A stretch of 64,000 nt of DNA from Nocardiopsis listeri NBRC 13360. Its GTDB lineage: Bacteria; Actinomycetota; Actinomycetes; Streptosporangiales; Streptosporangiaceae. The number at the start of each line of letters is the position of its first letter. Within the stretch, counting starts at the first letter, position 1. Of this stretch, positions 26,106 to 34,703 are shown one piece after another. The stretch spans positions 62,001 through 126,000 of the forward strand of contig NZ_BCSH01000001.1 of NCBI RefSeq assembly GCF_001570765.1, given 5' to 3'. Below the pieces are notes generated by a model. The model saw nothing but the letters and a program-made list of their open reading frames with translations, made no database searches and was not told the origin of the DNA. Both the position numbers and the translations under genes were made by a program.

Positions 26106-27511
26106 GTAGCCAACCGTTGAACACCCGTCCCAGGCAGCAGAGCCACTTCGTCGAGCTCACGCCCCAGGGACTCAGGACCGTCCGTAGATGGGCGATCGGG
26201 ATCACCCTGGGCAGCTTCCTGTTCGGCTTCGACACCGGCATCATCTCCGGAGCGCTGCTCTTCATCCAGGAGGACTTCGAACTCACGTCCTTCCAACAGA
26301 GCTCGGCCGTGAGCATCCTGTTGCTCGGTGCCGTCATCGGCGCCCTCGGCTGCGGACGTATCGCCGACCGCTACGGGCGTCGTCCTGTCATGGGCGCCAT
26401 CGGCGTCGTCTTCTTCGCCGGGATCATGGCCGCGGCTCTGGCCCCCGGCTACTGGGTGCTGTTGGCCGGCCGGTTCGTCATGGGCCTGGCCGTGGGCGGG
26501 GTGTCGGCCACGGTGCCGACCTATCTCGGTGAGATGGCGCCGGCGCAGATCCGAGGGCGCATCCTCGGCCTGAACCAGCTGTTCATCTCCGTGGGCCTGC
26601 TCGTCTCCTACCTGGTGAACTGGGCCCTGGCCGACGCCGGAATGTGGCGCCTGATGTTCGGGGTCGGCGCCATCCCCGCCGCGCTCCTGTTCATCGCGGC
26701 CGTGTGGTTGCCCGAATCGCCCACGTGGCTGATCCGCAACGGCAGGACACAGCGGGCGCGGGAGGTCGTGGACAGCGTCGCCGAACCGGGTGGGGCGGAC
26801 AAGGTGGTCGCCCGGGTCACCGAGGAACATCGCCAAGAGGAGGAGAGGGCCCGTAGGGGGTCGTCGAGTCTGTTCAAGGGCACGGCTCTGGCGGCGCTCC
26901 TGGTCGCCGTGGCCCTGGCCGCGCTCCAGCAGTTCGTGGGGATCAACACGATCCTCTACTACGCGCCGACGATCATGGGTCAGGCCGGGCTGTCGGCGTC
27001 GAACGCGATCTACTACTCGGTCTTCATCGGTGTGGTCAACGTCGTCATCACGCTGGTGGCGCTGCGGCTCGTCGACCGGATCGGCCGTCGCCCGCTGCTG
27101 CTCATCTCCCTGACCGGTATGTTCGTCTCCATCGGCCTGCTGGGACTGGCATTCAGCGTGGGCATGGCCCCGCTCTTCATGCTCGTGTTCATGATGGCCT
27201 ACATCCTCTCGTTCGGCGTCGGCATGGGCCCGATCTTCTGGATCCTGCTCGGGGAGCTCTTCCCTACCGACCACCAGGCGACCGGGTCCAGCGTGGGCGC
27301 GACGGTGAACTGGCTGGCCAACTTCCTGGTGAGCCTGCTGTTCCTGCCGGTCATCGAACTCATCGGGCAGGGCCCCACGTTCTGGATCTTCGCGGCCATC
27401 TGTCTGGTGGGTCTGATCTTCGTGGCCAGGTTCGTCCCGGAGACCCGGAATCGGGACACCGAAACGGTGAGCGCGGACCTGCGGAGGCGGTGGGGATTCT
27501 CGGACGGGTGA
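26102..27511 (+). CDS. MFS sugar porter (sugar:proton symporter)
   Basis: 469 residues, 12 predicted membrane segments. Sugar-porter signatures are present: GFDTGIISGALLFIQEDF in helix 1, GRIADRYGRRPVMG, PESPTWLIRNGR before the central loop, LQQFVGINTILYYAP in helix 7, RIGRRPLLL, and FVPETRNRDTE at the end. It probably imports a hexose or polyol by proton symport. The ATG overlaps the stop of the G6PD-like gene, so the two are translated together. Confidence 0.92.
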   Translation: MSSQPLNTRPRQQSHFVELTPQGLRTVRRWAIGITLGSFLFGFDTGIISGALLFIQEDFELTSFQQSSAVSILLLGAVIGALGCGRIADRYGRRPVMGAIGVVFFAGIMAAALAPGYWVLLAGRFVMGLAVGGVSATVPTYLGEMAPAQIRGRILGLNQLFISVGLLVSYLVNWALADAGMWRLMFGVGAIPAALLFIAAVWLPESPTWLIRNGRTQRAREVVDSVAEPGGADKVVARVTEEHRQEEERARRGSSSLFKGTALAALLVAVALAALQQFVGINTILYYAPTIMGQAGLSASNAIYYSVFIGVVNVVITLVALRLVDRIGRRPLLLISLTGMFVSIGLLGLAFSVGMAPLFMLVFMMAYILSFGVGMGPIFWILLGELFPTDHQATGSSVGATVNWLANFLVSLLFLPVIELIGQGPTFWIFAAICLVGLIFVARFVPETRNRDTETVSADLRRRWGFSDG

Positions 27512-27612
27512 ACCCGGTGGACCCCGGCCGTGCCTTCATGGGTGCTTCACACCCGGGTGCCTAGGGTGAGGCAGGTCGGGAACTGTTCCACGCGTGACCC
27601 CAGGAGGCGATG

Positions 27613-28102
27613 CGGCCGTGAGCGATGACTACACCACCGGGAAGGACCGAGGCGGGAGACCGTTCGTCGTCGACATCGAGGAGGCGAGCGTCGAGAACAG
27701 CCACTATCGACGCACGCTGTGGACCGGAGAGCACCTACAGCTCACCGTGATGAGCATCGCCGTGGGCGACGACGTCGGCTTGGAGGTCCATCCGGACAAC
27801 GATCAGTTCCTCCGGGTGGAGCAGGGGAGTGGACGCACCGAGATGGGGCCGGCCGAGGACGATCTGAACTTCGTTCGGGAGGTCGAGGACGACGACGTCA
27901 TCATGGTTCCGGCGGGGACCTGGCACAACGTCGTCAACACCGGTGACCGGCCGTTGAAGCTCTACGCGCTCTACGGTCCGCCGGACCACGAGCCCGGCAC
28001 CGTGCATCCGGCGCACAAGGACGCGGAGAAGGACCCCAACGAGGACTGATCGGGGCACGCCGGGGGCCGACCGGGTCGCCGAGCGCCGGGCCGCTCGCCC
28101 AT
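27613..28102 (+). repeat. 490-bp direct repeat, left copy (contains cupin gene)
   Basis: Bases 27613-28102 recur at 39305-39794 with the same length; I found two substitutions (in the 3' end of the gene and just after it). The repeat covers the whole cupin gene plus 53 bases after its stop and brackets the 11.2-kb accessory segment. Confidence 0.95.
27618..28049 (+). CDS. Cupin-domain protein, copy 1
   Basis: 143 residues, single cupin barrel. Motif 1 is VGLEVHPDNDQFLRVEQG and motif 2 PAGTWHNVVNTG, so a metal site with fewer than the usual histidines is likely. The C-terminal tail is hydrophilic (PAHKDAEKDPNED). The family includes mannose-6-phosphate isomerase-like and small metal-binding proteins of unknown role. 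GTG 27618 has GGAGG 10 bases before it. The protein sequence is identical in the second copy at 39310-39741. This copy keeps the native upstream region 106 bases after the sugar porter and is followed by a strong terminator. Confidence 0.88.
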   Translation: MSDDYTTGKDRGGRPFVVDIEEASVENSHYRRTLWTGEHLQLTVMSIAVGDDVGLEVHPDNDQFLRVEQGSGRTEMGPAEDDLNFVREVEDDDVIMVPAGTWHNVVNTGDRPLKLYALYGPPDHEPGTVHPAHKDAEKDPNED

Positions 28103-28116
28103 AGTGAGATTCCCTT

Positions 28117-28152
28117 GTTCGGCGGACCGCAGTCTCCGGCGGTCCGCCGAAC
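28117..28152. terminator. Bidirectional terminator after cupin copy 1
   Basis: A perfect 14-bp stem (GTTCGGCGGACCGC / GCGGTCCGCCGAAC) with an 8-base loop, between the cupin gene and the convergent lipoprotein gene. It lies just outside the duplicated segment, so cupin copy 2 lacks it. Confidence 0.78.
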
Positions 28153-28155
28153 GGC

Positions 28156-29487
28156 TCAGGTCAGACCCACGATCTTCCTGGTGGGTCCCTGCGAGGGATG
28201 ATCCCTGATCATCACCGCGCCGGGAACCGCTTCGAAGGTGCCGGGGCCTAGGGCCAGATCGCTTTGCGCGAATCCGGTCGTGTTCGAGTAAATGTCTATC
28301 TCCACAGGTAGGTTCAGCTCGGCTTCAGCGCCGGTCTCTCCCCAGTTGAACACGGAGATCACCGGACCCTCTTCCGTTTCGGAATCCGCAGTCAGCTTCA
28401 GAAACGCACCTTCCAAAGGGAGGAAATGGTGCAGTACCGCACCCACGTCCTCCGCATCGGCAGTGGTGACCTCCCTGATTTCGCCCCTGAACTCACGTGA
28501 CTCGTAATCCACCAGTGTGCCGCCTTCGGGTGAGTCGTACCGGCGAGCCGCCAGATAGCCGTCGGGAAGCACACGCAGAAAATCGTTGTCGAGTTCGTCG
28601 GGGACTTCCTCGGAGATGACTTCTCCTTCTGCGAGGTCGAATACGGTGGTACCACGCAGCGGAGCAAAGGTCTCGTGGACCGCCACCTCACCGGCGGCGG
28701 CGTAGCTGTACGATCCCTCGAACTCGAAGTCCTTGCCCGAGTCCAACCGCCAGAGCTCATCGCCGGTGTCCGGATCGAACCCTGTCAACGCCTCATGGCC
28801 TTCACCGCAGGAGTGAACAAGCACGACCCGGGTCGGGGTAACCAAGCCCTGCTCGATCTTTAAGAGTCCCTCCCCGGAAGGGCAGGCCGATGGTGTACTG
28901 CTCCAGCCATCCCCATGCCCCTCCCACGGCGTGAGTTCGACCGTGATATTCCCACTGTCCTCGGAAGCTGAGACCATGCCGATGTCGGTGACCAAACCGG
29001 CCTCTTCCAAGGTCAGGCTCTCTTCGCCGCCATTGCCATGCTCGAACACCTGCAGTTCCTCACCGCTGTCAGTGTCCAGAACTGTGGCCCAGTCGTTAGC
29101 GCTCACCACCGTGTGGGACCCGTCAGGGGAGATGGCGACATCGGCGACCGAACCGGCGACCCGGTAGCTCCACAGATGCTCTCCAGTGGCGGGATCGATC
29201 CTCGCCGCACCATCACTCAGATGCAGGACGGCCCCGGTAGGGGCGGACAAGATCTCTTCCACACTGCTGTCCTCGGGGGCATTCCAGGTCCAGGACACCT
29301 CGGAGACCGAGCTAGGGACCGGGAGCTCGGACAGGCGTCGGTCGGTCGTGTCCTGAACGATCTCGTTGCCGCCGAACGGTTCGCTCTCCACGGGATTGGA
29401 GCCAGAAGTGATCGCGCACCCTGACGTCATAAGTACAACCAGGGACACCAGGGCGACTGGCGCCCGAAAGTTGCTTGATCTCGTCAC
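28156..29487 (-). CDS. Beta-propeller (PQQ-like repeat) lipoprotein
   Basis: 443 residues. The signal peptide ends in a lipobox, LMTSGC, with the lipid-bearing Cys24. The mature part has repeated strand motifs of PQQ-like/WD-type propellers: ARIDPATGEHLWSYRVAG, TVLDTDSGEELQVFEHG, TGFDPDTGDELWRLDSG. No quinone-binding set or enzyme motif is evident, so a structural or binding role at the outer face of the membrane is likely. It is the last gene of a minus-strand set with the 831-aa and WXG100-sized proteins, with a 55-base gap before it, and could be that system's surface-anchored partner (inference). Confidence 0.78.
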   Translation of the reverse strand: MTRSSNFRAPVALVSLVVLMTSGCAITSGSNPVESEPFGGNEIVQDTTDRRLSELPVPSSVSEVSWTWNAPEDSSVEEILSAPTGAVLHLSDGAARIDPATGEHLWSYRVAGSVADVAISPDGSHTVVSANDWATVLDTDSGEELQVFEHGNGGEESLTLEEAGLVTDIGMVSASEDSGNITVELTPWEGHGDGWSSTPSACPSGEGLLKIEQGLVTPTRVVLVHSCGEGHEALTGFDPDTGDELWRLDSGKDFEFEGSYSYAAAGEVAVHETFAPLRGTTVFDLAEGEVISEEVPDELDNDFLRVLPDGYLAARRYDSPEGGTLVDYESREFRGEIREVTTADAEDVGAVLHHFLPLEGAFLKLTADSETEEGPVISVFNWGETGAEAELNLPVEIDIYSNTTGFAQSDLALGPGTFEAVPGAVMIRDHPSQGPTRKIVGLT

Positions 29488-29542
29488 TTTAGGAAGCTCA
29501 CAAACTTGGATCTATGTGGATTGGTCTGTTTGGTGACGCGAA

Positions 29543-32038
29543 TCATTCATTAATCTTTCTCCTGGCGTTATTATAAGCTTCCGTGTAATTCTCTTTTGCG
29601 CTTTCCGGCGAGGCCCCATCTGGAAGAGTTCCGTTTTCTTCGACAATTTGCCAGGAGTCGCGAAGTGTGTTTGCAATATCGCTGGATTTAACATCCCACT
29701 CATTTATGCTCGGTGGAATATAATCATTTCCGTTCGTGTCGGTTCTTACCATTCCAGGATTGACCTCCTTGAGTGACTCCATGACATCAGGATTACTTTC
29801 CGCCGATGCCCTTATCAGGCTCAGTTGTGTGGACTCGATGATTTCCCATTCACCAGTATTGTTGTTGACCTGCTGTTCCGCGGCGAAGGCCTCTACGTTG
29901 AATTCTTCCTTGCTGTAGATTTTTATAGCTTCTGCGGCGACGGAGCTTCCTGGGATCGGAATCTCCGAAAGCGTAGCTCCGAACATGTCGACACCGTATC
30001 CAGTGACCTTGTTCTGATAATTTGCGGCGTTTTCGCTGTTCCTTTCTCGGTGCGTGGCCTCCTGTTCGAGTGCCACGTCCACGAGGCCGCGCAGGACTCC
30101 AGATCTCGCTGCGCCATCGGTAGAGATTAGCCCGTCTTCAGATGCATTGTGCGAAAATTTCTCGAGGGTCTCATGCCCGTGCAGGAGTGTATCGGCGTAA
30201 ACCCGGGAAGCCGCGTCTCCGTCACCCATGATTTGTTGGACAAAACTCTGTCTGGAATTCATGTCCATTTGGAGCCCTTCCTCAGGGCTCCAGTAGCTAG
30301 GGTTGTCTTTGCCTGATTGGCTGGCAACGGGGATCGAGTGCTCGCTTCCAAATTCATCAATATAGGCGGAGAAGAGTTCTGACCATTCCCAAGCGATATC
30401 CGGATTAAGGTGGCCCGCGGATGCATCCTCCCATACCATGTTGACTGTATCGCCATTCTCGTCCACTACCTCGCCATCGACTGAGTGGCCGGTGGAAGAA
30501 ATTGAATTATTGAACGTGGGTTCAGCGAAGAGATCAACGAAACTTGCCATCGCCTCTGCTGCTTTCTTGCTTTCAAATTCGTCGCCGTCAGCCTGTTTCC
30601 ATATCCAGTCGGTCAGGCCCGAGGCGGCACTTCCATCGTCATCCCAGTCATGGGTGTACACGGCGCGGAAGGTCATCTCGGCATCCAACCCGTGGGTGGG
30701 ATGCTTGTAGGTTCCCTCTCCGGTGATGATCGAGTGGTTAGCGTCCTTATTGCGAGCGGAAACATCGATGAGGGTTTCGTGCTCGTTATTGAAGAAGAGG
30801 GGATGACCTCGGTAGTCGTCTTCATCGTCAGGGTCAATGTTCCAGATATCCAACTCGTTCGCGACGGTCTGAGTAAGGTTCACGGAGAACTGTTCACCAC
30901 CGTGCAGGGATGGATTAGCATGCCCGAACATGTTGGCGAGTGGAGTTACCTCCGGATACCAGTCACGACGATCGTATCCATTTTCTTCATTCGGCCCTTC
31001 GACTACTTTTCTTACACTCTCAGGGATATTGTCGTAGCCACCCAGAATGCTTTCGTCAGAAAGAGCAAGGAGGCCTTCACCCAAGGCTCCAAGAAGATCC
31101 TGTGATGTTTTGATATCGATATTTTCGTTCTCGGATAGGAGGTCGGAAACGCCGAGCACCCCGGGGAAGTCCGAACCTTCCCCACCAGCCTCCTCAAGAG
31201 CTTCATAGAAGCTGGTAAGGAAATCGAGTTCCTCAGACGTCATGGTGCCGCCGTTTTGCTGTCGGTCCGCCGCTAAGTAGCCAATGTTGGTGAGTAGAGC
31301 GATGGTCTCGCCAACATCACCATCGAATCCCTCGGGATCGTTCACGAGTTCAACCACTTCAGCAGCCATATCGTCGGGTTCCGCGTCAATTGGGATGGCC
31401 TCTACGTCCCCGCCAAGGTTGAAGTAGGACCAGTTTATTTGTCCCTTGTCAATCAGGCGCTGAACGGCCTCGGGCGTGGGTCCATCCTTCAGGTTCTTGC
31501 TTATATCTTCAGACTGAGAAAGCAATTCTTCATAGGCGGTTGCTTCCTCTATTACAAGCTCTGCCCTGAGTTCATTAAGAGCTTCTATCGCCTTCTCGGC
31601 GGGGGATTTTTGCCAGACGAAAAATCCATCCATCTTTTGAAGGTCATCTTCGTAAGCTGGTGCCTCTCCGTTCCAACGATTAATTATTCTACGCCTTTCC
31701 TGCTTGTAATCGCTGACGCAGTCGGCCCACTCCTCGGTGATCGCGGCGCAGAATCGAATGCTTGCCGATACTTCCATCCACACGGCGAGGTCCTCAGCGT
31801 TCACCATTGATATGTCCCACTTGATAACTTCGGTGAACTCCTTCGCTGCACTGTCGAATTCCTCATTCATTCCATCAGTGCGGCCGAGGATCCTTCTCTC
31901 GAGCATGTAGAGATCTTCAGCTCCCGTGCGAATCACTGAGACCTTCATATGGGGGTCATAATTCATCTCAAGAGCGACCGGTCCAACTTTTACTGCTTCA
32001 ATGGTTTCGCCATTGTAGGTTACATTGCTGGCGGACAA
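29543..32038 (-). CDS. 831-aa protein of unknown function, putative type VII-associated effector-like protein
   Basis: 831 residues, acidic and mostly helical, with no signal peptide or membrane segment. The N-terminus has a strand-rich start (VTYNGETIEAVKVGPVALEM) and helices resembling a WXG100-like coiled region (MVNAEDLAVWMEVSASIRFC); the middle has NEHETLIDVSARNKDANHSI, and the end is helical (RDSWQIVEENGTLPDG). It recalls large actinobacterial proteins encoded beside WXG100 proteins (DUF6571-like), but I cannot confirm the family or find a toxin active site. Codon use is AT-richer than the chromosome. The WXG100-sized gene lies 67 bases upstream on the same strand. Confidence 0.7.
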   Translation of the reverse strand: MSASNVTYNGETIEAVKVGPVALEMNYDPHMKVSVIRTGAEDLYMLERRILGRTDGMNEEFDSAAKEFTEVIKWDISMVNAEDLAVWMEVSASIRFCAAITEEWADCVSDYKQERRRIINRWNGEAPAYEDDLQKMDGFFVWQKSPAEKAIEALNELRAELVIEEATAYEELLSQSEDISKNLKDGPTPEAVQRLIDKGQINWSYFNLGGDVEAIPIDAEPDDMAAEVVELVNDPEGFDGDVGETIALLTNIGYLAADRQQNGGTMTSEELDFLTSFYEALEEAGGEGSDFPGVLGVSDLLSENENIDIKTSQDLLGALGEGLLALSDESILGGYDNIPESVRKVVEGPNEENGYDRRDWYPEVTPLANMFGHANPSLHGGEQFSVNLTQTVANELDIWNIDPDDEDDYRGHPLFFNNEHETLIDVSARNKDANHSIITGEGTYKHPTHGLDAEMTFRAVYTHDWDDDGSAASGLTDWIWKQADGDEFESKKAAEAMASFVDLFAEPTFNNSISSTGHSVDGEVVDENGDTVNMVWEDASAGHLNPDIAWEWSELFSAYIDEFGSEHSIPVASQSGKDNPSYWSPEEGLQMDMNSRQSFVQQIMGDGDAASRVYADTLLHGHETLEKFSHNASEDGLISTDGAARSGVLRGLVDVALEQEATHRERNSENAANYQNKVTGYGVDMFGATLSEIPIPGSSVAAEAIKIYSKEEFNVEAFAAEQQVNNNTGEWEIIESTQLSLIRASAESNPDVMESLKEVNPGMVRTDTNGNDYIPPSINEWDVKSSDIANTLRDSWQIVEENGTLPDGASPESAKENYTEAYNNARRKINE

Positions 32039-32105
32039 GGTAGAGAATCCTTCTCTGTCGAATTGGGAGATGATTGAATCTATGGTTTATCGTGGGTGAT
32101 GGTTC

Positions 32106-32429
32106 TCAGAAGTTGACCTCGGGCATCGATTTCCAGGACTCGCTGAATTCATCGCTTGCCTCATGGTCGTTTTCGGCGATATTGGAAGCTCCTGCCTGGA
32201 TATTGTTTGCCAGTGCTATTCCATTCTGTTGTACCTTTTGGATTTCAGGTTCAAGATCATTTTTGAAATGTACATAGCCGCTGGCGATCCACCCGGTGGA
32301 GGTTGAAAGATCATCCATTAGCAGAGAAAAAGTCTCCTCCAAGCCGACCATTGCCTCCGCCATGGCTTCCGCATGGGCACCTTTTTCCACGGCCGCCCAG
32401 GTGTTCGCTCCGGCTTCGTTCGTGCTCAT
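32106..32429 (-). CDS. WXG100-sized helical protein (ESAT-6-like)
   Basis: 107 residues, the right size for WXG100/ESAT-6-like type VII secretion substrates and predicted to be two long helices: AEAMAEAMVGLEETFSLLMD, then a central TGWIASG turn, then FKNDLEPEIQKVQQNGIALA. The turn is W-I-A rather than the exact W-x-G, and no secretion motif of the Y-x-x-x-D/E type is obvious. It leads a minus-strand set with the 831-aa protein, so the pair may form or export together. No EccC or other secretion component lies in the window. Assignment is from size, fold and context. Confidence 0.6.
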   Translation of the reverse strand: MSTNEAGANTWAAVEKGAHAEAMAEAMVGLEETFSLLMDDLSTSTGWIASGYVHFKNDLEPEIQKVQQNGIALANNIQAGASNIAENDHEASDEFSESWKSMPEVNF

Positions 32430-32760
32430 GGCTAATCCTTCTCGAAACTAACTGGTCGCCATGAGGCTGGCGACCATGGGAAAGGCCGATTGTATAAATG
32501 AAACCAGATAATCGCTCTGGTCTTGGGGTGGAGTGGCGCGAATCATGCTACCGACCCTGAGCCCGTGAGCAGGGGTAACTGGCTCGTCACTCCTCCTCAG
32601 GTTATCCTCATAAGATATACCAGTGGCGAGAGTGAGTCTTTTCCGCCCTGACGATGCTGGTCACAGCTGTGAAGCGGTCGCTCCCAACCATCCGTGACAG
32701 CAAGAATCCCTGCTGGGTCAGGACTGTTTCATTCTCAGTAAGCGGTGATGTTGACGCTGA
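32430..32760. other. Upstream region of the WXG100-like operon, no gene seen
   Basis: About 330 bases with no protein-like frame. It should contain the promoter for the minus-strand operon starting at 32429 and ends at the remnant of an ISAs1-type transposase. No clear promoter elements or repeats were recognised. Confidence 0.45.
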
Positions 32761-33304
32761 TCACAGCAACCCGATCACATCCAGCGGACGAGTGAACGCT
32801 TCATATGACACCCACCGGATCGCGTCGGGCACTGTGTCCTGCCCCAACCGGCGCAAGAACAACAAAGCGAAAGCGCAATACGGGCCATGCCCTGATTCTC
32901 GCTTCCTCCCGACACCTGTCGGGTTCAGCGTGTCCAAGATCCAGGGTCAAGGCCCGTCTGGGTGTGCAGAGCATCGGCGGTGATCACGACGCTGGCCAGG
33001 TCTACGCCCGCCAGCAGGACGGTCAGGGCCCGGTACGGCGAAACGTCGCCTCGTCAGCGGCTCCTCGGCCCATGCCCAGGGTGGTGAGTGTGTGGGTGGT
33101 GGTCTGGGCGTCCCATTGGCCGATCGCGGTGAACCCTTTGGCTCCGGCCAGGACTGCGCAGACCGCTACCGCGATCAGTGCGCTCAGCCGGTGGCGTCGT
33201 CCGCGGGGTTTGAGTGGGTCGGGCACACGTGTGAGGACGTGGAGAAGGTGGTCCTGGCGTGAGAGGGGTTCGATGATGAGTTCGCCGGGGTGGGACGATG
33301 GCAT
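32761..33304 (-). pseudogene. ISAs1-family transposase remnant
   Basis: Three pieces of one transposase read in different frames. The N-terminal part (MPSSHPGELIIEP to RGRRHRLSALIAVAVCAVL and ADEATFRRTG) ends at 33023. A middle piece LLAGVDLASVVITADALHTQ follows in another frame at about 32920-33010, and the C-terminal piece WVSYEAFTRPLDVIGLL ends at 32761. An intact ISAs1 transposase is about 370-400 residues, so large parts including most of the DDE core are deleted. It is inactive. Confidence 0.82.
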
Positions 33305-33613
33305 ACGCGTGCGTGTTCCTCGGAGAGATGGCAGCGTGAAGAACTTCCATCCAACCGGGTCGAGCACGCCCGCACCTGCTTGTCCCACCCACGAAGACGT
33401 AGGTTACATCCCCATCATCTGACTTTGCCGGGACCCTGGACCACGGCTCTACCCGCTGTCCAAGCACCCACGCCGGACCGGGCTTGTAGAGCACATACCG
33501 TGAGCCTTTGTCATCCTGCCTCTCGGAGCTGAAGGATGACTACACCTCGGGTGATCTGCCCAGCCCGATGCGTGCAGCATCGCAACCGGCGCAGGACGTG
33601 GCGGTGTCAATTT
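33305..33613. other. Non-coding spacer between IS remnants
   Basis: About 310 bases between the ISAs1 remnant and the left end of the IS3 element. It probably includes the damaged outer end of the ISAs1 element. No gene, long repeat or promoter could be supported. Confidence 0.4.
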
Positions 33614-33652
33614 GGTATGTACTGAGTTTGGTGGAGCCGTGTTTCTGGATTC

Positions 33653-33934
33653 TCAGGCCACGGTGCTCGGTTTCTTGTTCTCGAACTCTATGGGTGTCAG
33701 CCAGCCGATCGCTGAGTGTCGGCACTGTCGGTTGTGGAAGATCTCCAGGTACTCAAAAATCGCGTTGGCCAACTCTAATCGGGTCCGCCACCTGCGCCGG
33801 TCCAGCAGTTCGACCTGCATCCGCGACCAGAACGACTCGATGACCGCGTCGTCGTAACAATTCCCGATCGACCCCATCGAGGGCACCAACCCGGACTCCT
33901 TTGCCCGGCGAGTGAAGGCCCAGGAACCGAACTG
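33653..33934 (-). pseudogene. IS3 orfB C-terminal fragment
   Basis: The fragment begins at FGSWAFTRRAKESGLVPSMG and contains the second half of the IS3 DDE integrase: GSIGNCYDDAVIESFWSRMQ, with the catalytic Glu in VIESF, and IFEYLEIFHNRQCRHSAIGW. Its N-terminal half lies more than 4 kb away at 38338 onwards, separated by the IS30 insertion. Confidence 0.85.
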
Positions 33935-33941
33935 GGCGAGT

Positions 33942-34114
33942 TCAACCAGTCGTTGCGACACCGGGCTGTTGTAGTGAGCGTAGCTGCTCGGCGAAGACCT
34001 CGGCCGGAGTCCGCCATCCCAGGACCTTACGGGGCCGATTGTTCACCACCAGGGCAACAGCTTCGAGGTCCTCAAACGACCACCTGGACAGATCAGTGCC
34101 CTTCGGGAAGTACT
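33942..34114 (-). pseudogene. IS30 transposase C-terminal fragment
   Basis: Continues the transposase cut at 37030: YFPKGTDLSRWSFEDLEAVA and RPRKVLGWRTPAEVFAEQL, ending GVATTG. This is the normal end of IS30-type transposases after the catalytic Glu motif NENTNGLLRQ. Confidence 0.88.
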
Positions 34115-34703
34115 GAGGTGATCTCGTGTGTCCTGAACGTGGAGGTTGCTGATGTAGGTAAAGCATGCTGAAGCGGTGCTACGTGGAGGATGAAGGATCT
34201 TGGCCCTTCGGGACCGTCCGGCGGTGGATGGCTCCAAACCGCCTCATGCTGCGTTAGCTGAAGACTGTCGTGGTGAGCGATGAGGAAAAGGCGCACAAGA
34301 TGTGTCAGGTGGGGACCGGGAAGGCGAGCGCAAGCGAATCGTTGACGACGTGTCGAAACCTCATCAGTTGACATCAGAACCGGGGCGTGAGATTGGCTCC
34401 GGGATGAGTCTGGCGGGTGGTCCGCTTTCTGGCCAGATGGTGTCCGGCATATAGACGACGTGAGCCCGGTCTGCGGCCTCTGCGTGGAACAGGAGAAGGC
34501 GTGCCGCGATACAACCTCGAAGAGGCGAAAGGGAGAATCCCAAGCGGGTCACACCGTAAGGGACTGAGTACCGATTGCGCGGTGCGCTGGCGGACCGGCT
34601 TGTAGTAGCACGGAAGCCCCTGTAACGGGGGTGGAGCGAAGGGGCCGGGTCGTTCGTGGCTGTGTTCGTTCGATCAACCAGACAGTGGTCTGGGAGGAGT
34701 CGC

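Noticed and set aside
32805-33422. 205-codon plus-strand frame
   Set aside because: Lies over the ISAs1 remnant in antisense with low-complexity content.
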